A stretch of 64,000 nt of DNA from Burkholderiales bacterium (lineage in GTDB: Bacteria; Pseudomonadota; Gammaproteobacteria; Burkholderiales; Burkholderiaceae_C): contig JACPOI010000015.1 of NCBI GenBank assembly GCA_016185015.1, positions 1 through 64,000 on the forward strand, in the 5' to 3' direction. Under the pieces are notes generated by a model. That model was not told the origin of the DNA and did no database searches. It was given only the letters and a program-made list of their open reading frames with translations. The position numbers and the translations under genes were made by a program. Below, piece by piece: positions 37,108 to 46,383 of the stretch (its first letter is position 1; every line of letters starts with the position of its first letter).

Positions 37108-37479
37108 ATGGAGGCCGAGGAACTGATCCCCCTGTGCAACTCGGCCGACCTGGTCGACGGCGGCCTGGGTGTGCCTTTTGATGTGGTCTACGGCGGCCAG
37201 ACCTGTCGCGCCTTTGCCGTCCGCTATGCGGGTCGGGCGCAGGCCTACCTGAACCGCTGCACGCACGTGGCGATGGAGCTGGATTACCAGCCCAACCATT
37301 TTTTTGACCTCACGGGCCACTGGCTGATCTGCTCCACGCATGGCGCCCTCTATTCGCCTGAATCCGGCGCCTGCCGCGGCGGGCCCTGCCGTGGCGGGCT
37401 GGTCAAGATTGCCCTGACCGAGCAGGACGGCGTCGTGCACTGGCATACTGCCTACAACCTGAAACCTCTTGAGTTCTGA
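37108..37479 (+). CDS. Small Rieske [2Fe-2S] protein
   Basis: A 123-residue cytoplasmic protein with one Rieske cluster. Ligands are Cys51-Thr-His53 and Cys75-Ser-Thr-His78, followed by GALYSPESGACRGGPCRGG. No membrane segment or oxygenase domain is present, so it resembles ferredoxin-type Rieske proteins. Its electron partners are unknown. The gene lies between the HAD phosphatase and the S49 peptidase with 4 and 1 bp gaps, an arrangement I associate with Burkholderiales, so a conserved functional link is likely but undefined. The basic glycine/cysteine run near residue 90 is unusual. Confidence 0.88.
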   Translation: MEAEELIPLCNSADLVDGGLGVPFDVVYGGQTCRAFAVRYAGRAQAYLNRCTHVAMELDYQPNHFFDLTGHWLICSTHGALYSPESGACRGGPCRGGLVKIALTEQDGVVHWHTAYNLKPLEF

Positions 37480-37480
37480 C

Positions 37481-38473
37481 ATGAGTGACAACCTTGGCGC
37501 CGAATCCGGCAGATCCCGGCAGGAAACATCCACGTCCGCAGCCCAGGCTCCGGGCTGGGAGCGCGCCGTGCTGGAAAAACTGGCCTTTGCCGCGCTGGAT
37601 GAACAACGCGCGGCACGGCGCTGGAAGATCATCAACCGTCTGACGACGCTGGTCGTCCTGCTCTTGCTCGTCTGGCTCATCTTCGGCCTGGGTCAGGGGT
37701 CCAGTGCCCCCAGTACGCGTCATACGGCCCTGGTGGAGATCCAGGGTGAGATTGCCTCGGACAGCGAGGCCAGCGCCGATCTGGTGGTGGCTGCCATCCG
37801 CAACGCCTTCGAAGACCATGGCGCCCAGGCCGTGGTGCTGCTGATCAATTCACCCGGCGGCAGCCCGGTGCAGGCCGGCATCATCAACGACGAGATCCGC
37901 CGTCTGAAGGCCAAGCACAACAAGCCGGTCTACGCGGTGGTGGAAGAGGCTTGCGCTTCGGCGGCTTACTACATCGCCGTATCGGCCGACAAGATCTACG
38001 TGGACAAAGCCAGCATCGTGGGCAGCATCGGCGTGCTCATGGATGGCTTCGGTTTCACCGGCCTGATGGACAAGCTGGGCGTCGAGCGCCGCCTCATGAC
38101 GGCCGGCGAGAACAAGGGCTTTCTCGATCCCTTCAGCCCGCAGACCGAGAAACAGCGCGCCTTTGCCCAGGCCATGCTGGACCAGATCCACAAGCAGTTC
38201 ATCGATGTGGTCAAGACCGGGCGCGGCAAGCGCCTGAAGGAAACGCCCGATATGTTCAGCGGCCTGTTCTGGACCGGCCAGCAGGCCGTGGACCTGGGCC
38301 TGGCCGACCAGCTCGGCAACCTGGATTACGTGGCACGCGAGGTGGTCAAGGCCGAGGAGATCGTCGATTACACGCGCCATCCGAACGTGGCCGAACGCCT
38401 GATCAAACGCTTTGGCGCGGCGATCGGTGAGGGTTCGGTCAAGGCCGTGCGCACGCAGCCGACCTGGCGCTGA
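37481..38473 (+). CDS. S49-family signal peptide peptidase (SppA-like)
   Basis: A 330-residue membrane-bound serine protease of the short SppA type. One transmembrane helix lies near residues 54-72 (LTTLVVLLLLVWLIFGLG). The protease domain shows VVLLINSPGGSPVQAG for the oxyanion region, EACASAAYYIAVSADKIYVD with the nucleophile Ser, VGSIGVLMDGF, and MTAGENKGFLDPF with the likely catalytic Lys. Such enzymes cut residual signal peptides in the membrane. The start at 37481 overlaps nothing and follows the Rieske stop by one base; a TTG four codons earlier is less likely. It converges on the HD-GYP gene. Confidence 0.9.
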   Translation: MSDNLGAESGRSRQETSTSAAQAPGWERAVLEKLAFAALDEQRAARRWKIINRLTTLVVLLLLVWLIFGLGQGSSAPSTRHTALVEIQGEIASDSEASADLVVAAIRNAFEDHGAQAVVLLINSPGGSPVQAGIINDEIRRLKAKHNKPVYAVVEEACASAAYYIAVSADKIYVDKASIVGSIGVLMDGFGFTGLMDKLGVERRLMTAGENKGFLDPFSPQTEKQRAFAQAMLDQIHKQFIDVVKTGRGKRLKETPDMFSGLFWTGQQAVDLGLADQLGNLDYVAREVVKAEEIVDYTRHPNVAERLIKRFGAAIGEGSVKAVRTQPTWR

Positions 38474-38488
38474 ACCGGGATCGACGCA

Positions 38489-39682
38489 TCAGGCCGGACG
38501 GCCTAGTGCTGGTGCTGGTGCGGCCGCAGAGGGGAGTTGCTGGTAGCCGTAGATCCGCTCCGGAGGCATGCGGGCGACCAGCGTCTTGTCAGCCACGGGA
38601 CCGACGATGGTGTACGGTGCCTGAGATGTGTCGCGCTGGACGGTATGGACCATCGGGTGGCCCTTGTCATCGGTGATGGATGCCACGATGGGGCATTTCA
38701 CACTGTCGGTGCGTCGCATCACGACCCCGATCTCTCCGCTGCTCAGTTTCACGACCTCGCCTGGCGGGTAGAGTCCAAACTCCTTGATGACGGCCGATGA
38801 GAGCGGGCCGCCATGGTCTTCACGGAACAGTTGCCGTGCCGCCTCCTGGATCGGCAGCGCGGCCCGCAGTTTGCGGGGACTGATCTTGGCCGTGAAGACA
38901 TCGGCGACACGCAAGGCGACCGCCAGTTCGGTGGGATCGTTCCTGCCATGCGGATAACCGTTGCCGTCCGCATGCTCGTGGTGCTGGGCAATGGCCGTCA
39001 ACCAGTCGCCATCGGTGACGCCAGCTTCGGTCAGCCACTGGGCTGCCAGTTCCGGGTGCGCGTGGATCAGCACTTTCTGGCTCTCGCGCATGGGTTCATC
39101 CTGCTCAGCCATCACACCCTGCAGCTGCAGGATGGGCATGTTCATGGTGAGGGCGGCGTGGACCAGGCTCAGGATTCTGGCTTGCGGCCACTGCAGCCGG
39201 CGCGCCATCAGCAGGCAGAGAACGGACGCATGGATGGCGTGGTTGTAGCCGTAGTAATACAGGTGCGCCGTTTCCTGCCGGACCATGTGGTACAGGGCCA
39301 TGTCCACGTCCTTGTCCACCAGCGCGATGAGCCGGTTGACAAAGTCGGTGATCTGGCCTGGTGAGGGGGGCGCCTCCGGCAGCTTGGCCATGAGCTGGTG
39401 CATCTCCTCGGCGCTCTGATCCCAGAGGCTGAACAGATTCTCGGGACGCTTCAGGGCGGAGATATTGGCCCGTTCCTTTTCGGCCAGGTCCGCAAGGTGA
39501 GCGACCGCTCGGGCTTCCTCGATATCGACAAAAGCACCACGGGTCAGCAGGGCATCGAGCAGCTCCTCGCTCTCGACGATGTGGCCTCGCGATAGCAGCA
39601 GCCGGGTCGTCTCGTCACGGATGTTCCATGGCAAGGGTTCCCCGAGTCTGACCTTCGAGCGGGGCAGTCGAAGCAGCTTCAT
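38489..39682 (-). CDS. Degenerate HD-GYP domain protein
   Basis: A 397-residue soluble protein with an N-terminal helical region and an HD-GYP fold in the middle. The second signature is intact: HHEHADGNGYP at residues 234-244. The first is not: the expected His-Asp is His175-Ala176 (LVHAALTMNMPILQL for HDIGKIGVP-like sequence). A metal ligand of the phosphodiesterase site is therefore missing, so c-di-GMP hydrolysis is doubtful. The C-terminal 100 residues form a separate beta-rich domain (PPGEVVKLSSGEIGVVMRRT). Burkholderiales carry several such divergent HD-GYP proteins; a regulatory role is more likely than catalysis. Confidence 0.85.
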   Translation of the reverse strand: MKLLRLPRSKVRLGEPLPWNIRDETTRLLLSRGHIVESEELLDALLTRGAFVDIEEARAVAHLADLAEKERANISALKRPENLFSLWDQSAEEMHQLMAKLPEAPPSPGQITDFVNRLIALVDKDVDMALYHMVRQETAHLYYYGYNHAIHASVLCLLMARRLQWPQARILSLVHAALTMNMPILQLQGVMAEQDEPMRESQKVLIHAHPELAAQWLTEAGVTDGDWLTAIAQHHEHADGNGYPHGRNDPTELAVALRVADVFTAKISPRKLRAALPIQEAARQLFREDHGGPLSSAVIKEFGLYPPGEVVKLSSGEIGVVMRRTDSVKCPIVASITDDKGHPMVHTVQRDTSQAPYTIVGPVADKTLVARMPPERIYGYQQLPSAAAPAPALGRPA

Positions 39683-39741
39683 GCCGGACCATTATGGGGA
39701 TGATCCCCCCGGGCAACAAGCGGGGTTGCCCTGCGGTGGGG

Positions 39742-40506
39742 TCAGCGTCCGATGGCGTAGACCGCCGGCGTATCCTTGTCCGCTGCCAAAGGCTGCTGCT
39801 TCCAGTTCTTGATGGTGTTGCTGCGCAGCTGCGCGGTGGCCAGTGTCAGCCCGCTGGCCACCGCCAGGCGGGTGTTGTGCTGCAGGGTCTTGAGCAGGGC
39901 TTCCTGCAGGGCGGCGTTGCGGTAGGGCGTTTCGATGAAGAGCTGGGTCTGGCCGCTCTTGAGTGCCAGCGACTCCAGCTCGCGGATGCGTGTGGCACGC
40001 TCGGCGGCGTCCTGCGGCAGGTAACCGACGAAGGCAAAGTTCTGGCCCGAGAGGCCGCTGGCGGCCAGCGCCAGCAGCAGTGAGACCGGTCCCACCAGTG
40101 GCACCACCGTGATGCCGAGCTCGTGTGCAGCTCGCACCACCGAAGAGCCTGGATCGGCCACGGCCGGCATGCCGGCTTCGCTCAGCAGCCCCAGGTCGTG
40201 GCCGGCCAGCGCCGGGGCCAGCAGGGGTTTGGCGTCGAAACCCGTGTTGCCGTGGTCGCCCTTTTTATGCACTTCCCGCGGCAGTTCCTGGAGGTCCAGC
40301 GCTTGCAGCGGGTTCGCCAGAGGTTGCAGTTCACCCACGCGTTTGAGATAGGCGCGGGCACTCTTGGCGTTCTCGCAGATCCAGTGCTGCAGCCGCGCCG
40401 CCACGACCAGGGTGCCGGCCGGCAGCACCTCGGTCAGCGGGGTCTGGGTGCTGCAGCCGAAGTCCAGCGGCGCGGGCACCAGATACAGTTTTCCGGGCGT
40501 GGTCAT
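39742..40506 (-). CDS. SAM-dependent methyltransferase, RsmI-like tetrapyrrole methylase fold
   Basis: A 254-residue protein starting GKLYLVPAPLDF, then SAKSARAYLKRVGE-like helices, LLSEAGMPAVADPGSSVVRA, PLVGPVSLLLALAASGLSGQ and LFIETPYRNAALQE. These correspond to RsmI, which 2'-O-methylates C1402 of 16S rRNA. It is shorter than E. coli RsmI, and the first motif GTPIGN is replaced by VPAPLD, so it may be a paralogue with another target. The ATG overlaps the maf stop by four bases, so the pair is coupled. Confidence 0.82.
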   Translation of the reverse strand: MTTPGKLYLVPAPLDFGCSTQTPLTEVLPAGTLVVAARLQHWICENAKSARAYLKRVGELQPLANPLQALDLQELPREVHKKGDHGNTGFDAKPLLAPALAGHDLGLLSEAGMPAVADPGSSVVRAAHELGITVVPLVGPVSLLLALAASGLSGQNFAFVGYLPQDAAERATRIRELESLALKSGQTQLFIETPYRNAALQEALLKTLQHNTRLAVASGLTLATAQLRSNTIKNWKQQPLAADKDTPAVYAIGR

Positions 40507-41105
40507 GCTGTGCCTAGCAGGGACAGGCCAGCCGCGCGCAGCAGGCGGGCCGTGCGGATCAGCGGCAAGCCGACCAGCGCGGTCGGGTCATCGCTTTCGA
40601 TGGTGTCGAGCAGGGCGATGCCCAGGCCTTCGCTTTTGGCGCTGCCGGCGCAGTCATAAGGGGTCTCGGCACGCAGATAGTTTTCGATCTCGGCGTCCGT
40701 CAGCTCGCGAAAGCGCACGCGCACCGGCGCCAGCTCGACCTGTTCGAAACCCGTCTCGACGCAGACCACGGCCACGGCGGTCTGGAAGATGACGGTGCGA
40801 CCGCGCATGCGGTGCAGCTGCGCCACGGCACGTTCGTGCGTGCCAGGTTTACCCAGAGGGTCACCGCCCAGGTCGGCGACCTGGTCCGAGCCGATCACCA
40901 CGGCCGACGGTTGGCGGGCGGACACCGCTCGCGCCTTGGCCAGGGCCAGGCGCAGGGCCAGATCACGCGGGTGTTCGCCGGGAAGGGGGGTTTCGTCGAC
41001 TTCGGGCGAGACCACCTCGAATGGCAGGCGCAGGCGCTGCAGCAGTTCGCGCCGGTAGGCCGAGGTGGAGCCGAGGATCAGGGGGCGGGGGGCGGGGGCG
41101 CTCAT
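40503..41105 (-). CDS. Maf-like nucleotide pyrophosphatase
   Basis: A 200-residue Maf-family protein, which hydrolyses non-canonical or modified nucleoside triphosphates. The family entry motif LILGSTSAYRRELLQRLRLP is clear, as are SPEVDE, VVIGSDQVADLGGDPLGKPG and AGSAKSEGLGIALL. The GSTSxYR entry and SDQV segment point to the YceF (7-methyl-GTP pyrophosphatase) subgroup more than to the dTTP-specific one. It overlaps the methyltransferase gene and diverges from the YceD gene across only 25 bp. Confidence 0.9.
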   Translation of the reverse strand: MSAPAPRPLILGSTSAYRRELLQRLRLPFEVVSPEVDETPLPGEHPRDLALRLALAKARAVSARQPSAVVIGSDQVADLGGDPLGKPGTHERAVAQLHRMRGRTVIFQTAVAVVCVETGFEQVELAPVRVRFRELTDAEIENYLRAETPYDCAGSAKSEGLGIALLDTIESDDPTALVGLPLIRTARLLRAAGLSLLGTA

Positions 41106-41130
41106 GCATCGATTCTCTTACACTGCCGGT

Positions 41131-41679
41131 ATGACCCAAGAGTTTCATGTCCGCCGCCTGGATATCAATGCCTTTGCCCAAGCCGGTGCCGTCCTGTCCG
41201 GCCAGGATTTGCTATCAAACTATGAGCGATTGCTTGCGGAAACGGCTGGCACTGGCGCCGAGCGCGTGGTGCGCTGGGATGCCCGGGGCGAGCAGCGCAT
41301 CGACGCCAGCGGTTTTGCCCAGATCTGGCTGCACCTGAGCGCCCAGGTCACCCTGCCGCTGACCTGCCAGCGCTGCCTGGGTCCGGCCGATATCGAGCTC
41401 GCGGTGGCACGCGATTTCCGTTTTGTGGCGAGCGAAGAGCAGGCCCAGGCCGAGGATGAGGAGGCCGAAGAGGACGTGCTGGCCCTGACCCGCGAGTTCA
41501 ACCTCCAGGAACTGATCGAGGACGAACTGCTGATGGAGATGCCCGTGGTGCCGCGTCACGAGGTTTGCCCGACCGAGGTCAAGCTGGTGGCCCAGGACGC
41601 GGATTTCGAGGCGGCCCAGGCTGAAAAGCCCAATCCCTTTGCTGCCCTGGCTGGCCTGAAAGGCGCCAAGAAGGGCTGA
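41131..41679 (+). CDS. yceD: YceD-family (DUF177) protein
   Basis: A 182-residue protein of the YceD family, found next to rpmF in most bacteria and linked in plants and E. coli to 23S rRNA accumulation. The motif LTCQRCLGPADIELAV gives the Cys-x-x-Cys pair, and the second segment EDELLMEMPVVPRHEVCPT includes the expected acidic and Cys residues. The C-terminus has NPFAALAGLKG. The start at 41131 is 25 bp from the divergent maf start, so the promoters must overlap the neighbouring genes. rpmF follows after 149 bp. Confidence 0.9.
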   Translation: MTQEFHVRRLDINAFAQAGAVLSGQDLLSNYERLLAETAGTGAERVVRWDARGEQRIDASGFAQIWLHLSAQVTLPLTCQRCLGPADIELAVARDFRFVASEEQAQAEDEEAEEDVLALTREFNLQELIEDELLMEMPVVPRHEVCPTEVKLVAQDADFEAAQAEKPNPFAALAGLKGAKKG

Positions 41680-41724
41680 AGGCCGGACGTATTGCAAAAC
41701 TGGCGTCAAATCAACAAGTTAGGC

Positions 41725-41730
41725 TATAAT
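41725..41730 (+). promoter_or_regulatory. Candidate -10 of the rpmF-plsX-fab operon
   Basis: A perfect TATAAT lies 98 bases upstream of the rpmF start in the 149-bp gap after yceD. The -35 position is poorly matched (about 41702-41707). It is the only consensus -10 in the gap. Confidence 0.5.
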
Positions 41731-41828
41731 TCAAGGCTTCGCGCAGACCCAACCTGTGCCGATCTGTCCAACCCTTGAACAACCCTTGCCGTGCGCCTGT
41801 CGCGCGGCCTGATTACCAGGAGCCAACC

Positions 41829-42011
41829 ATGGCAGTCCAGCAAAACAAAAAGTCGCCCTCCAAGCGCGGCATGCACCGTTCGCACAACGCCCTGAACGTG
41901 CCCGGCATCGCCGTCGAGCCGACCACGGGTGAGACCCACCTGCGCCACCACATCAGCCCCAACGGCTTCTACCGTGGCCGCAAGGTGCTGAAGACCAAAT
42001 CCGAAGCCTGA
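41829..42011 (+). CDS. rpmF: Ribosomal protein bL32
   Basis: A 60-residue basic protein that belongs to the large ribosomal subunit. The start [20 protein letters not shown] and the [18 protein letters not shown] segment are diagnostic for bL32. The zinc-binding Cys pairs are absent, as in many proteobacterial versions. The start is set by AGGAG seven bases upstream of the ATG at 41829. A hairpin follows the stop. Confidence 0.96.
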   Translation: MAVQQNKKSPSKRGMHRSHNALNVPGIAVEPTTGETHLRHHISPNGFYRGRKVLKTKSEA

Positions 42012-42029
42012 TCACCTCAGGTTCTGCAG

Positions 42030-42065
42030 GGCCCGACGCTACACCACAGGTAGCTCGGGCCTTTG
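42030..42065 (+). terminator. Hairpin after rpmF
   Basis: GGCCCGA-C-GCTAC pairs with GTAGC-TCGGGCC (42030-42042, 42050-42061) with one bulged base, followed by TTTGT. It may reduce readthrough so that rpmF is made in excess over the downstream fatty acid genes. Confidence 0.6.
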
Positions 42066-42119
42066 TCTTGATGCCGATCTTCTTTCGGTTCCTCTCGCGC
42101 CTGATTGCGTAGCTTGCCC

Positions 42120-43145
42120 ATGATCACCATTGCTGTGGACTGCATGGGGGGCGATCACGGCCCCCGCGTCACGCTCGCGGCGTGCCGCAATTTCCTTGAC
42201 CATCACCCGGATGCCGAGTTGCTCCTGGTCGGCCTGCCCGACCGCCTGAGCGACGCCAACCATGCGCGCGCGCGCGTTGTTCCTGCCAGTGAGGTGGTGG
42301 GCATGGATGATCCGATCGAGGTCGCCCTGCGCCGCAAGAAGGATTCCTCCATGCGCGTGGCCATCGAGCAGGTCAAGGCCGGCGCGGCCCAGGCTGCTGT
42401 CTCGGCGGGCAACACGGGGGCCCTGATGGCGATCGCCCGTTACGTGCTCAAGACGATGGAAGGCATTGACCGCCCGGCCATTGCCACCCAGCTGCCGAAC
42501 GCAGCCGGCGGGGCCACCACGGTGCTGGATCTTGGGGCCAATGTGGATTGCACGGCGGAGCACCTGCTGCAGTTTGCCGTCATGGGTTCGGCCCTGGTGT
42601 CGGTGCTGCGCGATGATCCCAATCCCTCGGTCGGTTTGCTCAATATCGGCGAGGAAGTCATTAAAGGTAGCGAAGTCATCAAAAAAGCCGGCGAATTGCT
42701 TAGATCTGCCGCCAATTCTGGTGATCTCAATTTTTACGGCAATGTTGAGGGCAACGATATCTTCAAGGGCACGACGGATATCGTGGTCTGCGACGGTTTC
42801 GTCGGCAATGTAGCCCTGAAGGCGAGTGAGGGCTTGGCCTCGATGATTGGCGGCTTCCTGAAACAGGGCTTTTCGCAAAGCATCTTCACCAAAATGGCGG
42901 CTATCGTTGCCTATCCTGTTTTATCTTCTCTTAAGAAGAAGATGGATTACCGTCGTTACAACGGGGCTGCCTTGCTGGGCCTGCGGGGGTTGGTGTTCAA
43001 AAGCCACGGATCGGCCGACGAGCTGGCTTTTGAGCATGCCCTGAACCGCGCGTATGATGCAGCCCGGAACAAGCTACTGGAGCGGGTCCAGGCCCGTATC
43101 GCGCATGCCGCTCCGCTGCTGGCTGGTGTGGCCGCCGCAGAGTAG
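42120..43145 (+). CDS. plsX: Phosphate acyltransferase PlsX
   Basis: PlsX makes acyl-phosphate from acyl-ACP for phosphatidic acid synthesis. The 341 residues carry [20 protein letters not shown] at the start, [20 protein letters not shown] and [16 protein letters not shown], then [17 protein letters not shown] and [20 protein letters not shown]. These are diagnostic. The ATG at 42120 is preferred over a TTG five codons upstream. fabH follows after 50 bp. Confidence 0.95.
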   Translation: MITIAVDCMGGDHGPRVTLAACRNFLDHHPDAELLLVGLPDRLSDANHARARVVPASEVVGMDDPIEVALRRKKDSSMRVAIEQVKAGAAQAAVSAGNTGALMAIARYVLKTMEGIDRPAIATQLPNAAGGATTVLDLGANVDCTAEHLLQFAVMGSALVSVLRDDPNPSVGLLNIGEEVIKGSEVIKKAGELLRSAANSGDLNFYGNVEGNDIFKGTTDIVVCDGFVGNVALKASEGLASMIGGFLKQGFSQSIFTKMAAIVAYPVLSSLKKKMDYRRYNGAALLGLRGLVFKSHGSADELAFEHALNRAYDAARNKLLERVQARIAHAAPLLAGVAAAE

Positions 43146-43195
43146 CCAGGACGGACCCGCCGGGCCCGTCACCCGTATTTCAAGCAGAACAACCC

Positions 43196-44173
43196 ATGAG
43201 TCGTTATTCCCGCATCACCGGCACCGGCAGTTTCCTGCCGCCCAAGCGCCTGAGCAATGCTGATCTGGTGGCCCAGCTGGCTGCCGATGGCATCGAAAGC
43301 TCGGATGAGTGGATCGTCGAGCGCACTGGTATCCGTGCCCGTCACTTCGCCGAAGCTGGCGTGACCAGCAGCGACCTGGGCGCCGAAGCCGCGCGCCGTG
43401 CACTGGACGCGGCCGGCGTGGCCGCCAAGGATATCGACCTGATCATCGTGGCGACCTCGACGCCGGATATGGTGTTCCCGTCCGCGGCGTGCATCCTGCA
43501 GAACAAGATTGGCGCCAACGGCTGCCCGGCCTTCGACGTGCAGGCGGTCTGCAGCGGCTTCGTCTATGCGCTGACCGTGGCCGACGCCATGATCAAGAGC
43601 GGCGCGGCGAGCCGTGCGCTGGTGGTGGGTGCCGAGGTCTTTTCCCGCATCATCGATTTCAAGGACCGTACCACCTGCGTGCTGTTCGGTGACGGCGCCG
43701 GTGCAGTGGTGCTGGAGGCATCGGAGGAACCGGGCTTGCTGGCCAGTGATCTGCATGCCGATGGCAAGCATGTCGACATCCTGTGCACTCCGGGACATGT
43801 CTGTGGTGGCATCGTGCTGGGCGACCCGCTGCTCAAGATGGATGGCCAGGCGGTCTTCAAGCTGGCTGTGGGGGTGCTCGAAGAGACGGCCCGCGCGGTG
43901 CTGGCCAAGGCCGGCAAGCAGGAAAGCGACATCGACTGGCTGATCCCGCACCAGGCCAATATCCGCATCATGACGGGCACGGCCAAGAAGCTGAAGCTGC
44001 CCATGGACAAGGTGATCGTCACCGTGGACCAGCATGGCAACACGTCTGCCGCCTCGATCCCGCTGGCGCTGGACGTCGGCGTGCGCAGTGGCCGCGTCAA
44101 GCCGGGCAATCTGGTCATGCTCGAAGGTGTCGGCGGTGGCTTTACCTGGGGCGCAGTCCTGCTGAAAATGTAA
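43196..44173 (+). CDS. fabH: Beta-ketoacyl-ACP synthase III
   Basis: FabH starts fatty acid synthesis by condensing acetyl-CoA with malonyl-ACP. The 325 residues have the catalytic Cys119 in [10 protein letters not shown], the His of PHQANIRIM and the Asn of [13 protein letters not shown], plus [20 protein letters not shown] and the C-terminal [13 protein letters not shown]. It sits in the plsX-fabH-fabD-fabG order typical of bacteria. A GGCGCC/GGCGCC hairpin lies just after its stop. Confidence 0.96.
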   Translation: MSRYSRITGTGSFLPPKRLSNADLVAQLAADGIESSDEWIVERTGIRARHFAEAGVTSSDLGAEAARRALDAAGVAAKDIDLIIVATSTPDMVFPSAACILQNKIGANGCPAFDVQAVCSGFVYALTVADAMIKSGAASRALVVGAEVFSRIIDFKDRTTCVLFGDGAGAVVLEASEEPGLLASDLHADGKHVDILCTPGHVCGGIVLGDPLLKMDGQAVFKLAVGVLEETARAVLAKAGKQESDIDWLIPHQANIRIMTGTAKKLKLPMDKVIVTVDQHGNTSAASIPLALDVGVRSGRVKPGNLVMLEGVGGGFTWGAVLLKM

Positions 44174-44227
44174 GCAGGGGCGCCGTACCGGGCGCCTTCA
44201 CTCCAATACACAAAACCAAGCAACAAG

Positions 44228-45178
44228 ATGAAACCGTTTGCCTTTGTCTTTCCAGGCCAGGGATCGCAGTCGGTCGGCATGCTCGACGCCTGGGGCGACC
44301 ATCCTGAAGTGCGCGAAGCGCTGCAGGAAGCCTCCGATGCCCTGGGTGAAAACCTGGGTCAGCTGATCAAGGACGGCCCCAAGGAAGCCCTGGCGCTGAC
44401 CACCAATACCCAGCCTGTGATGCTGGTGGCCGGCGTTGCCGCCTACCGTGTCTGGATGAGCGAGACCGGCGTCGCGCCGGCCGCTGTGGCGGGCCATTCC
44501 CTGGGCGAGTATTCGGCCATGGTGGCCGCCGGTGTGCTGACGCTGTCGCAGGCCGTGCCGCTGGTGCGCTTTCGCGCGCAGGCCATGCAGGAGGCCGTGC
44601 CGGTGGGCACCGGCGCCATGGCCGCCATCCTCGGGATGGAGGCGGCCAAGGTGATCGCCGGCTGCGCCGAGGTGGTGCAGTCCTTCGGTCCGAATTCGAA
44701 CGAAGTGGTCGAAGCCGTGAATTTCAACGATCCGGCCCAGACCGTGATCGCCGGCTCCAAGGCGGCCGTTGAGAAGGCCTGCGAAGTCCTCAAGGCCAAC
44801 GGCGCCAAGCGTGCCCTGCCGCTGCCGGTGTCGGCGCCCTTTCACTCCAGCCTCATGAAGCCGGCCGCCGAAAAACTGCGCGAGCGCCTGGAGGATATTG
44901 AGTTGGGCGAGCCGCAAATCACCCTGATCAACAACATCGACGTGACGGTCGAGGTCGATGCCGACCGGATCCGCGACGCCCTTTATCGCCAGGCCTTCGG
45001 GCCGGTACGCTGGGTGGAGTGCGTGCAGGCCATCAAGGCGCATGGCATTGCCCACATCGTGGAATGCGGCCCCGGCAAGGTACTGGCCGGCATGGTCAAG
45101 CGTATCGACACCGAGTTGACCGGCATGGCCCTGTTCGATCCGGCCACGCTGGCGGAAGTCAAAGGAGCTTTGGCATGA
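44228..45178 (+). CDS. fabD: Malonyl-CoA:ACP transacylase
   Basis: FabD loads malonyl groups onto ACP. The 316 residues include AFVFPGQGSQSVGML, the nucleophile Ser in AGHSLGEYSAM, the FRAQAMQEAVPVGTGAMAAI segment with its Arg, and PVSAPFHSSLMKPA with the catalytic His. The final ATGA overlaps the fabG start by four bases, giving translational coupling. Confidence 0.96.
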   Translation: MKPFAFVFPGQGSQSVGMLDAWGDHPEVREALQEASDALGENLGQLIKDGPKEALALTTNTQPVMLVAGVAAYRVWMSETGVAPAAVAGHSLGEYSAMVAAGVLTLSQAVPLVRFRAQAMQEAVPVGTGAMAAILGMEAAKVIAGCAEVVQSFGPNSNEVVEAVNFNDPAQTVIAGSKAAVEKACEVLKANGAKRALPLPVSAPFHSSLMKPAAEKLRERLEDIELGEPQITLINNIDVTVEVDADRIRDALYRQAFGPVRWVECVQAIKAHGIAHIVECGPGKVLAGMVKRIDTELTGMALFDPATLAEVKGALA

Positions 45179-45921
45179 GTGAAATGAAATTCGATGGTCA
45201 GGTGGCCCTGGTCACCGGCGCTTCGCGCGGCATTGGCGCGGCTATTGCGCACGAACTGGCCCATCAGGGCCTCAAGGTCATCGGCACCGCTACCAGCGAC
45301 GAGGGGGCCGCCAAGATCAGCGCCGCCCTGGCCGCCTTCAACGGTTGCAAGGGCATCAAGCTCAACGTCAACGACGCGGCAGGCTGCGATGCCGCCATCG
45401 ATGCCATCGTCAAGGAGCAGGGCGCCCTGCACGTGCTGGTCAACAACGCCGGCATCACGCGTGACAACCTGGCCATGCGCATGAAGGATGGCGAGTGGGA
45501 CGAGGTGCTGGATACCAACCTCAAGGCCGTGTTCCGCATGAGCCGGGCCGTGATGCGCACCATGATGAAGCAACGTTACGGCCGCATCATCAGCATCACC
45601 TCGGTCGTCGGCGCCTCGGGTAATCCGGGCCAGGCCAACTATGCGGCGGCCAAGGCTGGCGTGGCCGGCATGACGCGTGCCCTGGCGAGAGAGCTCGGTA
45701 CGCGCAACATCACGGTGAACTGCGTGGCGCCGGGTTTCATCGAGACCGACATGACGGCCCATCTGCCCGAAGAGCAGCAGAAGGCCCTGCTGGGACAGAT
45801 CCCGCTGGGGCACCTGGGCAAGCCGGCCGACATTGCGCACGCCGTGGCCTACCTGGCATCACCGCACGCCGCTTACGTGACGGGACAGGAATTGCACGTC
45901 AACGGCGGCATGTACATGTAA
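45175..45921 (+). CDS. fabG: 3-oxoacyl-ACP reductase
   Basis: FabG is the NADPH-dependent reductase of the elongation cycle. The 248-residue SDR shows the cofactor loop VTGASRGIGAAIA, NNAGITRD, the catalytic Ser in SITSVVGASGNPGQ and the YAAAKAG Tyr-Lys pair, then PGFIETDMT and the C-terminal GQELHVNGGMYM. The ATG at 45175 follows AAAGGAG and overlaps the fabD stop by four bases. A perfect hairpin separates it from acpP. Confidence 0.96.
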   Translation: MSEMKFDGQVALVTGASRGIGAAIAHELAHQGLKVIGTATSDEGAAKISAALAAFNGCKGIKLNVNDAAGCDAAIDAIVKEQGALHVLVNNAGITRDNLAMRMKDGEWDEVLDTNLKAVFRMSRAVMRTMMKQRYGRIISITSVVGASGNPGQANYAAAKAGVAGMTRALARELGTRNITVNCVAPGFIETDMTAHLPEEQQKALLGQIPLGHLGKPADIAHAVAYLASPHAAYVTGQELHVNGGMYM

Positions 45922-45959
45922 CGAGACAAGAATCAAGCCGATTTATCCGTACGGCAGCA

Positions 45960-45984
45960 GCCCGGGAAAACCCTTTTCCCGGGC
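45960..45984. other. Perfect hairpin between fabG and acpP, with -10-like sequence after it
   Basis: GCCCGGGAAAA and TTTTCCCGGGC (11 bp each) flank CCC. It has no T-run outside the stem, so termination is uncertain. A -10-like TAAAAT at 45989-45994 lies 34 bases before acpP, suggesting acpP also has its own promoter. The hairpin could protect or process the mRNA, helping the high level of ACP. Confidence 0.5.
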
Positions 45985-45991
45985 CAGCTAA

Positions 45992-46267
<276 letters not shown>

Positions 46268-46383
46268 TGGCCAACCCGGCGGTTGCGGCGCAGCTGTGCC
46301 GTCCGCCGCTGCAAGCGGCCTGTCCATCCGGATGGGATCTTCCGCTTGCGGTTGTTTCCGTTTCCTAGCCTGCACAGAAAACT

